From NCBI GenBank assembly GCA_036272595.1, contig DATAYM010000076.1, positions 73,447 through 137,446 on the forward strand: DNA of 64,000 nucleotides, in the 5' to 3' direction. Origin of the DNA: Poindextera sp036272595 (GTDB lineage Bacteria > Pseudomonadota > Alphaproteobacteria > Caulobacterales > Caulobacteraceae). The notes under the pieces were generated by a model. It did no database searches and was not told the DNA's origin. It saw only the letters and a program-made list of their open reading frames with translations. Position 1 is the first letter of the stretch. Every line of letters begins with the position of its first letter. Positions 33,485 through 42,458 of the stretch are shown here, in pieces. The position numbers were made by a program, and so were the translations under genes.

Positions 33485-35020
33485 ATGGACATCCGCGCCG
33501 CCGAAGTATCGGCCATCCTCAAATCTCAGATCGCCAATTTCGGCGAAGAGGCCGACGTCTCCGAAGTCGGCCAGGTGCTGTCGGTCGGCGACGGCATCGC
33601 CCGGGTGTTCGGCCTGGACAAGGTCGAGTCCGGCGAAATGGTCGAGTTCCCCAAGGCCGGCGTCAAGGGCATGGCGCTGAACCTGGAACGCGACAATGTC
33701 GGCATCGTGATCTTCGGCGACGACCGGGCGATCAGCGAGGGCGACGAGGTTCGCCGCCTGAACGAGATCGTCGACGTGCCGGTGGGCAAGGGTCTGCTCG
33801 GCCGCGTCGTCGACCCGCTGGGCAACCCGATCGACGGCAAGGGCCCGCTCGGCGATATCGCCGAGCGCCGCCGCGTCGATGTCAAGGCGCCCGGCATCAT
33901 CCCGCGCAAGTCGGTGCACGAGCCGATGTACACCGGGCTGAAGGTAGTCGACTCGCTGACCCCGATCGGCCGCGGCCAGCGGGAACTGATCATCGGCGAC
34001 CGCCAGACCGGCAAGACCGCCATCGCCATCGACACCATCCTGAACCAGAAGCTGGTCAACGAATCCGACAACGAGAACGAAAAGCTCTACTGCATCTACG
34101 TGGCCATCGGGCAGAAGCGCTCGACCGTGGCCCAGATCGTCAAGACGCTCGAGGAGCGCGGCGCCCTGGACTACACCATCGTGGTGTCGGCCACCGCCTC
34201 CGAGCCGGCGCCGCTGCAGTTCCTGTCGCCGTTCTCGGGCTGCGCCATGGGCGAGTGGTTCCGCGACAACGGCATGCACGCGCTGATCATCTATGACGAC
34301 CTGTCCAAGCAGGCCGTCGCCTACCGGCAGATGTCGCTGCTGCTGCGCCGTCCGCCCGGCCGCGAAGCCTATCCGGGCGACGTCTTCTACCTGCACTCGC
34401 GGCTTCTGGAGCGCGCGGCCAAGCTGAGCGACGAGTTCGGCGGCGGCTCGCTGACGGCGCTGCCGATCATCGAGACCCAGGCCAACGACGTCTCGGCCTA
34501 TATCCCGACCAACGTCATCTCGATCACCGACGGCCAGATCTTCCTGGAAAGCGACCTGTTCTACCAGGGCATCCGCCCGGCCATGAACATCGGCATCTCG
34601 GTCAGCCGGGTGGGCGGCAGCGCCCAGGTCAAGGCGATGAAGCAGGCCGCCGGCCCGCTGAAGAGCGAACTGGCCCAGTATCGGGAAATGGCCGCCTTCG
34701 CCAAGTTCGGCTCCGACCTCGACGCCGCCACCCAGCGCCAGCTGGCCCGCGGCGAGCGCCTGACCGAGCTCCTGAAGCAGTCGCAATACGCGCCGCAATC
34801 GATCGATGAGCAGGTCTGTTCGCTCTATGCCGGCACGCGCGGCTATCTGGACGGCATCCCGGCCTCGGCCGTGGTCCGCTACCAGGCCGAACTCCTGGCC
34901 CGGCTGCACGCCGACCACCAGGACATGCTGGACGCGATCCGGGCCAAGAAGGCGCTGGACGACACCCTCGAGGCCCAGCTGAAGGCGGTGCTCGACGCCT
35001 TCACCGCGACCTTCGCCTAG
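33485..35020 (+). CDS. atpA: ATP synthase F1 alpha subunit
   Basis: 511 aa. Begins AAEVSAILKSQIANF; the P-loop GDRQTGKTA lies near 170-178; YVAIGQKRSTVAQIV and ALIIYDDLSKQAVAYRQMSLLLRRPPGREAYPGD (read in pieces) are conserved; VGGSAQVKAMKQ is the late nucleotide-site signature. Non-catalytic nucleotide-binding partner of beta. It starts 3 bp after atpH. Confidence 0.99.
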   Translation: MDIRAAEVSAILKSQIANFGEEADVSEVGQVLSVGDGIARVFGLDKVESGEMVEFPKAGVKGMALNLERDNVGIVIFGDDRAISEGDEVRRLNEIVDVPVGKGLLGRVVDPLGNPIDGKGPLGDIAERRRVDVKAPGIIPRKSVHEPMYTGLKVVDSLTPIGRGQRELIIGDRQTGKTAIAIDTILNQKLVNESDNENEKLYCIYVAIGQKRSTVAQIVKTLEERGALDYTIVVSATASEPAPLQFLSPFSGCAMGEWFRDNGMHALIIYDDLSKQAVAYRQMSLLLRRPPGREAYPGDVFYLHSRLLERAAKLSDEFGGGSLTALPIIETQANDVSAYIPTNVISITDGQIFLESDLFYQGIRPAMNIGISVSRVGGSAQVKAMKQAAGPLKSELAQYREMAAFAKFGSDLDAATQRQLARGERLTELLKQSQYAPQSIDEQVCSLYAGTRGYLDGIPASAVVRYQAELLARLHADHQDMLDAIRAKKALDDTLEAQLKAVLDAFTATFA

Positions 35021-35034
35021 GGGACCCTTCAGCC

Positions 35035-35907
35035 TTGGCCAGCCTCAAGGACCTTCGCAACCGGATCGCCAGCGTCAAGGCGACCCAGAAGATCACCAAA
35101 GCCTTGCAGATGGTGGCGGCGGCGAAACTGCGCATGACGCAGGAAGCCGCCCAGAACGCGCGTCCCTATGCCCAGCGCATGGCCGCGGTGATCGCCAACC
35201 TGGCGGCGGGGGTCTCCGGCGCCGGCGCGCCGCGGCTGCTGGCGGGCACGGGCAGCGACCAGACCCAGTTGGTGGTGGTCATCACCGCCGACCGCGGCCT
35301 GGCCGGCGGCTTCAACTCGTCGATCGTCCGCGCCGCTCGCGAGCACATCGCCGGCCTGATCACCGCCGGCAAGACGGTCAAGCTGCTGGTGGTCGGCAAG
35401 AAGGCCCGCGATCAGTTGCGCCGCACCTATGGCGACCACATCGTCGGCTTCCATGAGGCTGGCGACAAGCCGTCGCTGGCCAAGGCCCAGCCGGTGGCCG
35501 ACGAGATCCTCGCCCTGTTCGCAGCCGGCGAAGTGGACGTGGTGACCATGTTCTACAGCCACTTCCGCTCGGTGGTCAGCCAGGCGCCGACAGCCAGGCA
35601 GCTGATCCCGGCCGAGGTCGAGACTGGCGCGGCGCAGATCGATCTGAAGGGCGCCGCCTACGAATACGAGCCGGACGAGGAGACCATCCTCGCCACGCTC
35701 CTGCCGCGCAATATCGTGGTGCAGGTGCTGACCGCCATGCTGGAAAACCAGGCCGGCTTCTTCGCCGCCCAGATGACCGCCATGGACAACGCCACCCGCA
35801 ACGCCGGCGACATGATCGCCGGCCTCACCTTGATCTATAACCGTACCCGCCAGGCGCAGATCACCAAGGAGTTGATCGAGATCATCTCCGGCGCCGAAGC
35901 GCTCTGA
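35035..35907 (+). CDS. atpG: ATP synthase F1 gamma subunit
   Basis: 290 aa from TTG 35035. MASLKDLRNRIASVKATQK and ITKALQMVAAAKLR form the N-terminal shaft helix; ADRGLAGGFN is a conserved loop; the C-terminal AMDNATRNAGDMI and YNRTRQAQITKELIEI form the second shaft helix. It is the rotating axle that couples proton flow to catalysis. No ATG exists at the conserved start, so the TTG is well supported. Confidence 0.98.
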   Translation: MASLKDLRNRIASVKATQKITKALQMVAAAKLRMTQEAAQNARPYAQRMAAVIANLAAGVSGAGAPRLLAGTGSDQTQLVVVITADRGLAGGFNSSIVRAAREHIAGLITAGKTVKLLVVGKKARDQLRRTYGDHIVGFHEAGDKPSLAKAQPVADEILALFAAGEVDVVTMFYSHFRSVVSQAPTARQLIPAEVETGAAQIDLKGAAYEYEPDEETILATLLPRNIVVQVLTAMLENQAGFFAAQMTAMDNATRNAGDMIAGLTLIYNRTRQAQITKELIEIISGAEAL

Positions 35908-35925
35908 CAGGAAAGTCCGACACCG

Positions 35926-37467
35926 ATGGCCGACACCCCCGCCAAGAAGCCCGCCGCGCCGCGCAAGGCGCCCGTCGCCAAGGCCACCGCGACGCCCGCG
36001 CCGGCGATCAGCGCCGTGGCCGCCAAGGGCCGCATCACCCAGGTGATCGGCGCGGTCATCGACGTCGAGTTCGACGGCCACCTGCCGGCGATCCTCAACG
36101 CCCTGGAGACCACCAACACCGACCAGCGCACCGGCGAGCCGTTTCGTCTCGTGCTCGAGGTCGCCCAGCACCTCGGCGAAAACACCGTGCGCACCATCGC
36201 CATGGACACCGCCGAGGGCCTGCAACGCGGCCAGGAAGTCATCGACACCGGCGCGCCGATCACCGTGCCGGTCGGCCCGGCGACGCTCGGCCGGATCATG
36301 AACGTCATCGGCGAGCCGGTGGACGAGGCCGGCCCGATCGTCTCCAACTATCACTCCTCGATCCACCGCGACGCGCCGGCCTTCGCCGACCAGACCACCT
36401 CGACCGAGATCCTGGTCACCGGCCTGAAGGTGATCGACCTGCTCTGCCCCTACACCAAGGGCGGCAAGATCGGCCTGATCGGCGGCGCCGGCGTCGGCAA
36501 GACCGTGACCATGCAGGAGCTGATCAACAACGTCGCGCTGAACTACGGCGGCTATTCGGTGCTCGCGGGCGTCGGCGAGCGCAGCCGCGAAGGCAACGAC
36601 ATGTACTACGAGATGATCGAGTCGAAGGTGAACGTGAACCCGAAGGAGAATAACGGGTCCACCGAAGGCTCGCGCTGCGCCCTGGTCTACGGCCAGATGA
36701 ACGAGCCGCCGGGCGCCCGCGCCCGCGTCGCCCTGACCGGCCTGGCCCAGGCGGAATATTTCCGCGACCAGGAGGGCAAGGACTGCCTGCTGTTCATCGA
36801 CAACATCTTCCGCTTCACCCAGGCCGGTTCGGAAATCTCCGCGCTGCTGGGCCGCATCCCCTCGGCGGTGGGCTATCAGCCGACCCTGGCCACCGAGATG
36901 GGCAATCTGCAGGAGCGCATCACCTCGACCAACAAGGGCTCGATCACCTCGGTGCAGGCCATCTTCGTGCCCGCCGACGACCTGACCGACCCGGCGCCGG
37001 CGACGGCCTATTCCCACCTGGACGCGACCACCATCCTGTCGCGCGACGTGTTCGCCAAGGCCATCTTCCCGGCCATCGACCCGCTGGACTCCACTTCGCG
37101 CATCCTCGACCCGCTGGTGGTGGGTGAGGAACACTACCGCGTTGCCCGCCGCACCCAGGAAATCCTTCAGCAATACAAGGCGCTGAAGGACATCATCGCC
37201 ATTCTGGGCATGGACGAGCTTTCGGAGGACGACAAGGTGACCGTGGCCAGGGCGCGCAAGATCGAGCGCTTCCTGTCCCAGCCGATGCACGTGGCCGAGC
37301 AGTTCACCAACCTGCCGGGCATCTTCGTTTCGCTGGAAGACACCATCCGCTCATTCAAGGCGGTGTGCGACGGCGAATACGACCACCTGCCGGAGCAGGC
37401 CTTCTACAACGTCGGCACCATCGACGACGCCGTGGCCAAGGCCGAGAAGATGGCGGCGGAGGCTTAA
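35926..37467 (+). CDS. atpD: ATP synthase F1 beta subunit
   Basis: 513 aa. Residues 1-32 are a Lys/Pro/Ala-rich extension before the conserved KGRITQVIGAVIDVEFDG. The P-loop GGAGVGKTV is near 185; GVGERSREGNDMYYEM and the DELSEED-like region MDELSEDDK are intact; ALLGRIPSAVGYQPTLA binds nucleotide. Catalytic subunit of the synthase. The N-terminal extension, which I recall in Caulobacter relatives, resembles the Lys/Ala tail of L21 in this window. Confidence 0.99.
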   Translation: MADTPAKKPAAPRKAPVAKATATPAPAISAVAAKGRITQVIGAVIDVEFDGHLPAILNALETTNTDQRTGEPFRLVLEVAQHLGENTVRTIAMDTAEGLQRGQEVIDTGAPITVPVGPATLGRIMNVIGEPVDEAGPIVSNYHSSIHRDAPAFADQTTSTEILVTGLKVIDLLCPYTKGGKIGLIGGAGVGKTVTMQELINNVALNYGGYSVLAGVGERSREGNDMYYEMIESKVNVNPKENNGSTEGSRCALVYGQMNEPPGARARVALTGLAQAEYFRDQEGKDCLLFIDNIFRFTQAGSEISALLGRIPSAVGYQPTLATEMGNLQERITSTNKGSITSVQAIFVPADDLTDPAPATAYSHLDATTILSRDVFAKAIFPAIDPLDSTSRILDPLVVGEEHYRVARRTQEILQQYKALKDIIAILGMDELSEDDKVTVARARKIERFLSQPMHVAEQFTNLPGIFVSLEDTIRSFKAVCDGEYDHLPEQAFYNVGTIDDAVAKAEKMAAEA

Positions 37468-37470
37468 ACC

Positions 37471-37740
37471 TTGAAGCTGCACTTCTCCCTGGTCTCGCCG
37501 GAGCGCGAACTCTACGCCGGCGAGGTCGATCAGGTGGACGCGCCGGGCTCCGAAGGCGACTTCGGCGTCTTCCCCGAGCATGCGCCGTTCATGACCGCGC
37601 TGAAGGAAGGCTTCGTCACCGTCCACGACGAGGGCCGGCTGACCCGCTTCGAAGTGCAGGGCGGCTTCGCCGACGTCACCCCGCAAGGCTTCACCATCCT
37701 CGCCGAACACGCGCGGGAAGTGAGCGTCCCGCCGCCGTAG
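37471..37740 (+). CDS. atpC: ATP synthase F1 epsilon subunit, short form
   Basis: 89 aa from TTG 37471. KLHFSLVSPERELYAGEVDQVDAPGSEGDFGVFPEHAP matches the N-terminal beta-sandwich of epsilon (quoted in two pieces in the family pattern LVSPE and GDFGVLP-H-P). The C-terminal helical hairpin that inhibits rotation in E. coli is missing: the chain stops after FTILAEHAREVS. Short epsilon subunits occur in some alphaproteobacteria, where the zeta protein takes over inhibition. Confidence 0.95.
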   Translation: MKLHFSLVSPERELYAGEVDQVDAPGSEGDFGVFPEHAPFMTALKEGFVTVHDEGRLTRFEVQGGFADVTPQGFTILAEHAREVSVPPP

Positions 37741-37765
37741 CGGCCTGGGCGAACGTTCATTTTTG

Positions 37766-37837
37766 CCGTCATGGCCCGACTTGTTCGGGCCACCCATGAT
37801 CACCGTCTCTGGTCGGTGTCTGTGGCCCCGCCGCATT
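37766..37837. repeat. Dispersed repeat, copy 1 (exact 40-nt match to 54991)
   Basis: Bases 37766-37805 are identical to 54991-55030, starting CCGTCATGGCCCGAC; similarity continues with mismatches to about 37837 (TGTCTGTGG...CCGCATT). It contains a small hairpin GGCCCGA/TCGGGCC. The rest of the 260-bp gap 37741-38000 shows no gene. Confidence 0.85.
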
Positions 37838-38000
37838 CCGTCCGACCGCCCGCGCCGCGCGTCCGGTCAGGCAATCCCTGACCGCCCTCCGCGGCGTGCT
37901 TAACTCTCCCCATGCCCGCCCGTCACAGCCCCGGTCGATCGATCCGTTCGGACAGCGCGTCTGCAGCGCGCGTCTCGGCGGCGCCGGTTGGGGGGCTCTG

Positions 38001-38180
38001 ATGGGCGGCGAGGCGTGGACGGCGCGGGCGGGGGATGCGGTGCGGTTGAAGTCGGGCGGCGTGGTCATGACCGCCGAACGGGTCAACCACGAGGCCGAGC
38101 ATCCCGTCGCGCGCTGCGTCTGGTTCATCGGGCTCGACGCCCTCGAGCTCGCGATTGCGGAGGACTCTGCCAGCACCTGA
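38001..38180 (+). CDS. Small DUF2158 (YodC-like) protein
   Basis: 59 aa. AGDAVRLKSGGVVMTAERV then RCVWFIG matches the short DUF2158 family pattern (GD-V-LKSGG--MTV, later C-WF). Members are small cytoplasmic proteins of unknown role. ATG 38001 is used, with GGGGG upstream; a longer in-frame start at 37896 adds 35 unconserved residues. Its stop codon lies in the left arm of the inverted-repeat element at 38179-38272. Confidence 0.75.
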   Translation: MGGEAWTARAGDAVRLKSGGVVMTAERVNHEAEHPVARCVWFIGLDALELAIAEDSAST

Positions 38181-38272
38181 TTGTCCAGAGGCAAGGATGG
38201 CCGGCGGCAACCACCACCACCACCACCACCACAACGACAAACGACGCTAGCTATCCTTTCCCCTGGACAATC
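38179..38272. repeat. Small inverted-repeat element around an ACC microsatellite
   Basis: The 22-nt arms 38179-38200 (GATTGTCCAGAGGC...) and 38251-38272 (...CCCCTGGACAATC) are reverse complements with about three mismatches. Between them 38210-38232 is an uninterrupted (ACC)n tract of seven units. The element fills most of the gap between the DUF2158 gene and the hydrolase gene and may serve as a bidirectional terminator or be a MITE-like relic. Confidence 0.6.
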
Positions 38273-38386
38273 GCCAACGCCGCGCCGCCCAGCCGGGCCG
38301 CCGGTCGCGGCCGCGCGCCTCGTTTGCCTCGGCCGAGCGCGGCGCCCGTGCGAGCCGTAGCGTAAGCAGGGGAGACGGGAGCGACC

Positions 38387-39154
38387 CTAGTCTTCGACCG
38401 CGCCGTTCGCCGCCAGCCAGTCCAGGCAGATCCGCGCCGCGGCGTCCCAGCCCGGCTCGGCGACCAGCCAGTGGCTCATGTCCTTCAGCATGCGGCACTC
38501 GCCGCCGAGGCGCTCGGCCACCTGGTTGACCGTCGACGGCGGGTGGATGGCGTCGCGCTCGCCGACCAGCGCCAGCACCGGGGCCTTGATGGCCGAGGGC
38601 GGCACGGCGGTGGTGGTCATCGGGTCCAGCCACCAGTTCAAGGTCTCCCACAGCGCCCGGCCGCTCTCCGGGACCATGCGCTCGAAGACGGCGTGGCGCT
38701 CGGCGCTGGTCAGCCGGTCGAGGCTGTAGCCGCGCGCCGAGCCGTAGTCGGGCTCGATCGCCTGCAGCCAGAAGGCGCCGAGCGTATAGAGGCTCACGGC
38801 CGAGATCGCCTCTTCGAAGCTGCCGCCGGCCACCCCCCAGGGCGGCGAGGGCGCCAGCAGGACCAGCGCCCGCACGGGGCTGCGGGTCACCGCCATCTGC
38901 GCCACCAGCCCGCCGAGCGAATGGCCGATCAGGATCGGCGGCTCGGGCTGGCTCGCGATCAGCTTGGCCAGGTCCGCCGCATAGTCGGCCATGGAGAGGC
39001 CGGCAGTCGCGTCGCGCGGGCTCCCGGCGCCGTGCCCGCGCATGTCGGGGGCGAGGCAGGCCAGGCCGCGCGCCTCGAAGGGCTGGCGAAACCGCTCGAA
39101 GGCCCAGCCGCCGCAAAAGGCGCCGTGCGCGAAGATGACCGGGGGCTGGGCCAA
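38387..39154 (-). CDS. Alpha/beta hydrolase
   Basis: 255 aa. VIFAHGAFCGGWAFE holds the oxyanion HG; GHSLGGLVAQ at about 79-88 holds the nucleophile Ser; LALVGERDAIHPP supplies the acid and MSHWLVAEPGWD the catalytic His. A cap region rich in Trp lies at about 115-185. It could be an esterase or a haloalkane/epoxide hydrolase-like enzyme; the substrate cannot be told. It lies 5 bp downstream of rppH on the same strand and is probably cotranscribed. Confidence 0.9.
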   Translation of the reverse strand: MAQPPVIFAHGAFCGGWAFERFRQPFEARGLACLAPDMRGHGAGSPRDATAGLSMADYAADLAKLIASQPEPPILIGHSLGGLVAQMAVTRSPVRALVLLAPSPPWGVAGGSFEEAISAVSLYTLGAFWLQAIEPDYGSARGYSLDRLTSAERHAVFERMVPESGRALWETLNWWLDPMTTTAVPPSAIKAPVLALVGERDAIHPPSTVNQVAERLGGECRMLKDMSHWLVAEPGWDAAARICLDWLAANGAVED

Positions 39155-39159
39155 GGGAC

Positions 39160-39630
39160 TCAGCTGAACTTTGAAAAGGCGCGCACCACGTGTTCATAAG
39201 CGTTGCGCTTGAACGGGACCACCAGTTCCGGCGCCTCTTCGAGCCTGCCCCAGCGCCAGGCGTCGAATTCGGCGAAGGTGTCGCCGTCCAGATCGATTTC
39301 GCTCTCCTCGCCGGCGAAGCGCAGGGCGAACCAGATCTGTTTCTGCCCGATCCAGCCCTTCCTGTTCGGCGCGGCTTCGGGCGGAAAGTCGTAATGCACC
39401 CACTCCTCGGTGCGCCCGAGCAGGATCACCGAACGCACGCCGGTCTCCTCGCGCAGTTCGCGGCGGGCGGCGGCCTCGATGTCCTCGCCCTCGTCGACGC
39501 CGCCTTGCGGGAACTGCCAGTTGTGCGGCGGCGCGGCGTTGCTACGCCGGCCGTACCAGACGCGGCCGTCGCGGTGGAAAAGGACGACGCCGACATTGGG
39601 CCGATAGAGCGAAAGGTCCGGAACGGACAG
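39160..39630 (-). CDS. rppH: RNA 5'-pyrophosphohydrolase (Nudix), non-canonical start
   Basis: About 156 aa if read from CTG 39630. LYRPNVGVVLFHRDGRVW near the start, NWQFPQGGVDEG and the full Nudix box from GGVDEGED to RRELREETGV are clear RppH/YgdP features, followed by DFPPEA and GQKQIWFALRF. RppH removes pyrophosphate from mRNA 5' ends and triggers decay. In this frame there is no ATG, GTG or TTG upstream of the conserved LYRPNVGV. The CTG lies 5 nt after the deacetylase stop with GCAGG upstream; start is inferred. An internal GTG near 39438 would cut off the Nudix box. Confidence 0.85.
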   Translation of the reverse strand: MSVPDLSLYRPNVGVVLFHRDGRVWYGRRSNAAPPHNWQFPQGGVDEGEDIEAAARRELREETGVRSVILLGRTEEWVHYDFPPEAAPNRKGWIGQKQIWFALRFAGEESEIDLDGDTFAEFDAWRWGRLEEAPELVVPFKRNAYEHVVRAFSKFS

Positions 39631-39635
39631 GACGG

Positions 39636-40835
39636 CTACCTGCGGGCCATGACCGCCGAGGCCGGCGCGAGCTGATAACCCTTGGCGGCCAGCCCCGTGG
39701 CCCAGCGGCCGACCTCGTCCAGGGTGATCGGATAGGCGAAGCCGGAGCCCAGGGCGTAGCCATGCTGCAGGGCATCGGCCTCCAGCCCGGCCAGCTGCTT
39801 GTCGATGGCGTCGCCGGCCAGCTGGTCGTCGATCACCAGGTCGGCCGAGGCGCGCGGGATGCCGCCGCCGCGCCTGGCCGCCGAGCCGTCGTCGACGAAG
39901 GCCAGGCCCCGCTGGCGCAGGTCGCCCGAGAAGGCCGCCATGGCCGCATCGGAGGTCATGAACCTGGAGCCCAGATAGTTGGTCACGCCGAAATAGCCGG
40001 TGGCGCGCGACAACAACCAGTCCAGCCGCTGGACGGTTTCCGCCGGCTTGGCGGCGGTCAGCAGGGTCAAGGGGCCGGGATCGTTGTTGGGATAGTCGGC
40101 CGGCTCCATCGGCGCCTCCAGCAGCACCTCGTGGCCGTTGGCGCGGGCCAGGTCGATCCAGGCCTGCAGGCCGTCGGCGTAGGGCACGAAGGAGAGGGTG
40201 ACCTCCGCCGGCAGCTGTTCGATGGCCTGGCGGGTGGACTTGGCGTTCAGGCCGAGGCCGCCGATGACCAGGGCGATCCTGGGCTTGCCGTTGGCGACGA
40301 AGGGCCGCGCATAGGCCAGGGCCGGCGTGCGGCCGTCCGAGGCGACGATCGGCAGGACGCCGCCGCCCGGTCCCGGCGCGGTGAAGCCGGCCAGCGGCGC
40401 GGCCGGCAGCGGCGAGTGGACGCCGTCGCCGCCGTCGCTCCCGCCGGCCTCGCCCGATCCGCCGGGGAAGCTGATGATGGCCTGGCCCTGGGCGGGCGCG
40501 GCGCCCTCGTCGGCGGGCGCGTTGGCGTAGAGCTGCAAGCTATCGGTGGTCACCGGGGTCGGGCCGCCGGGCTGGTCGACCGGCAGGGCCTCGCGCCAGC
40601 CGGGCGGCGGCGCGGGCGCGCCGGGGGCGGAAAGGGCGATGCGCACCGAGGGCGCGCCGGCGTGCGGATCGGCCGCGGCCAACAGCGCCGTCGCCGCCGC
40701 CAGGGTGAAGACCGCCGCCGCGCCGCCCACCGCCAGCATCGGGTTGCGCGCCACCACGCCGCCGATCGCGGCGAGGGTCAGCGGTCCCTTGGCGGCCGGC
40801 TGGACGGCGGGTGTCGGCGGTCTCTTCGCGAACAT
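39636..40835 (-). CDS. Divergent polysaccharide deacetylase (YibQ/DUF610 family)
   Basis: 399 aa. One membrane anchor (MLAVGGAAAVFTLAAATALLAAA, about 33-55, in two halves) precedes a Pro/Gly/Ala-rich periplasmic linker to about residue 180. The NodB-like barrel begins PRIALVIGGLGLNAKST, continues VTLSFVPYADGLQAWI, LLEAPMEPADYPNNDPGP, GVTNYLGSRFMTSD and ends VGRWATGLAAKGYQL. The metal-site pattern of true deacetylases is altered, as is usual in this family. It sits in the conserved ctpA-deacetylase-rppH order, suggesting an envelope role. Confidence 0.9.
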   Translation of the reverse strand: MFAKRPPTPAVQPAAKGPLTLAAIGGVVARNPMLAVGGAAAVFTLAAATALLAAADPHAGAPSVRIALSAPGAPAPPPGWREALPVDQPGGPTPVTTDSLQLYANAPADEGAAPAQGQAIISFPGGSGEAGGSDGGDGVHSPLPAAPLAGFTAPGPGGGVLPIVASDGRTPALAYARPFVANGKPRIALVIGGLGLNAKSTRQAIEQLPAEVTLSFVPYADGLQAWIDLARANGHEVLLEAPMEPADYPNNDPGPLTLLTAAKPAETVQRLDWLLSRATGYFGVTNYLGSRFMTSDAAMAAFSGDLRQRGLAFVDDGSAARRGGGIPRASADLVIDDQLAGDAIDKQLAGLEADALQHGYALGSGFAYPITLDEVGRWATGLAAKGYQLAPASAVMARR

Positions 40836-40936
40836 GAACCTTGAAATCCAGGCGCGCGCCGAGCCGGATAACCCGCCCGACGCTCAGGGCCTGAAAGTCG
40901 TTCTCTATGGTTAAGAAACCGAGAAGAGTCGCCGGC

Positions 40937-42385
40937 TTACGGCTTCGACGGCGCGGCCTTTGGCGACTCGACCTCGGCGGGCGGCTCGCCCGGTTTGGCG
41001 GCGTCGGGCGGGGCGACGCCCGGCGGGCCCTTGAGCGGCAGCAGGGCAGCCAGCTTCGGCTTCGGCGTCGGCAGTTTCGGCGTCGCGGCGACCGAGCCGT
41101 ACTTCAGCACGTCCAGCGCCCGTTGCAGCTGGAAGTCCTTCTTCGCATCGAAGCCCGGCGGCGGCGCCTCGGCGGGCACGTGGGCCAGGCGGCGCACCTT
41201 GCCTTCGTCGGCGTTGAGCGCGTTGGAGAAGCTGGCCTCGGAGAATTCGAAGGCGTCGTTGGCCACCTGCTGGGCCTGTTCGTCGGTCTCGGCCACCTCC
41301 AGGTCCGGCTCGATGCCGGTCTTCTGGATCGAGCGGCCGGACGGGGTGTAGTAGCGCGCCGTGGTCAGCTTCAGGGCGCCGTCCTCGCCGTTGTGCAGCG
41401 GGATGACCGTCTGCACCGAGCCCTTGCCGAAGCTGGTCAGGCCGACGATGGCGGCGCGGTGGCGGTCCTGCAGCGCGCCGGACACGATCTCGGCAGCCGA
41501 GGCGGTGCCGGAATTGATCAGCACCACCATCGGCGCGCCGTGCAGCATGTCGCCATCGGAGCGGGCGTTGTAGCGCTCGATGTCCTTCGGATTGCGGCCG
41601 CGCTGGGAGACCACCTCGCCGCCGTCGAGGAACAGGCTGGAGACGCTCACCGCCTGGTCGAGCAGGCCGCCGGGATTGTTGCGCAGGTCGAGCACCCAGC
41701 CCTTGATGTGCGGGTTCTTGGCCTGCAGCGCCTTGATCGCGGCGACCGCCTGGTCGGTGGTGGTCTCGTCGAAGGCCGAGACGCGCAGGTAGCCGTAGTC
41801 GCCTTCCATGTGGCCCTTGGCCGACTTCACGTCGATCACTTCGCGCACCAGGCGCACGTCGAACGGGTCCTTGCCCTGCCGCACCACGGTCAGGGTGATC
41901 GGATCGCCGGCCTTGCCGCGCATCTGCTTGACCGCGTCGTTTAGCGGCAGGCCGATCAGGCTCTTGCCGTCGATGGAGGTGATGTAGTCGCCGGCCTGCA
42001 GGCCGGCCTTGGCGGCGGGGGTGTCGTCGATCGGCGAAATGATCTTCACCGCGCCCTCGTCGCTGGTCACTTCCAGGCCCAGGCCGCCGTATTCGCCGCG
42101 GGTCTGGTCCTGCATGTCGGTGTAGTCGTCCGGATTGAGGTAGCCGGAATGCGGGTCGAGCGAGGTCACCATGCCGTCGATCGCCGACTCGATGAGCTTC
42201 TTGTTGTCGACCGGGGTCACGTACTGGGAGTCGATGTCGGTCAGGACGTCGCCGAAAAGCTCAAGCATTTTAAAGGTTTCAGCCCGACCGGCTGGCGCGG
42301 TGGCGTGCGCCGGATGGTCGACCAGGGCGACCGTGCCGGCTCCGAGCACGAAAAACGAGACGCCGATAAGCAGAGACTTGCGCAT
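40937..42385 (-). CDS. ctpA: C-terminal processing peptidase, S41 family
   Basis: 482 aa. Signal anchor at 1-30 (SLLIGVSFFVLGAG); PDZ domain at about 95-175 (GGLGLEVTSDEGAVKI, AGLQAGDYITSIDG); the protease core has LDLRNNPGGLL, the nucleophile Ser in SGTASAAEIV and the Lys in GLTSFGKGSVQT. A long Pro/Lys-rich tail ends the protein. CtpA-type enzymes trim envelope proteins, including amidase regulators. Cotranscribed with envC upstream, 74 bp away. Confidence 0.95.
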   Translation of the reverse strand: MRKSLLIGVSFFVLGAGTVALVDHPAHATAPAGRAETFKMLELFGDVLTDIDSQYVTPVDNKKLIESAIDGMVTSLDPHSGYLNPDDYTDMQDQTRGEYGGLGLEVTSDEGAVKIISPIDDTPAAKAGLQAGDYITSIDGKSLIGLPLNDAVKQMRGKAGDPITLTVVRQGKDPFDVRLVREVIDVKSAKGHMEGDYGYLRVSAFDETTTDQAVAAIKALQAKNPHIKGWVLDLRNNPGGLLDQAVSVSSLFLDGGEVVSQRGRNPKDIERYNARSDGDMLHGAPMVVLINSGTASAAEIVSGALQDRHRAAIVGLTSFGKGSVQTVIPLHNGEDGALKLTTARYYTPSGRSIQKTGIEPDLEVAETDEQAQQVANDAFEFSEASFSNALNADEGKVRRLAHVPAEAPPPGFDAKKDFQLQRALDVLKYGSVAATPKLPTPKPKLAALLPLKGPPGVAPPDAAKPGEPPAEVESPKAAPSKP

Positions 42386-42458
42386 GGCCGAGGCCCTAGG
42401 GCTCCATTACGACTTTTCCAAGGTCTCAAATAGACGCCGCCGGGCTCTTTACAAAGGC

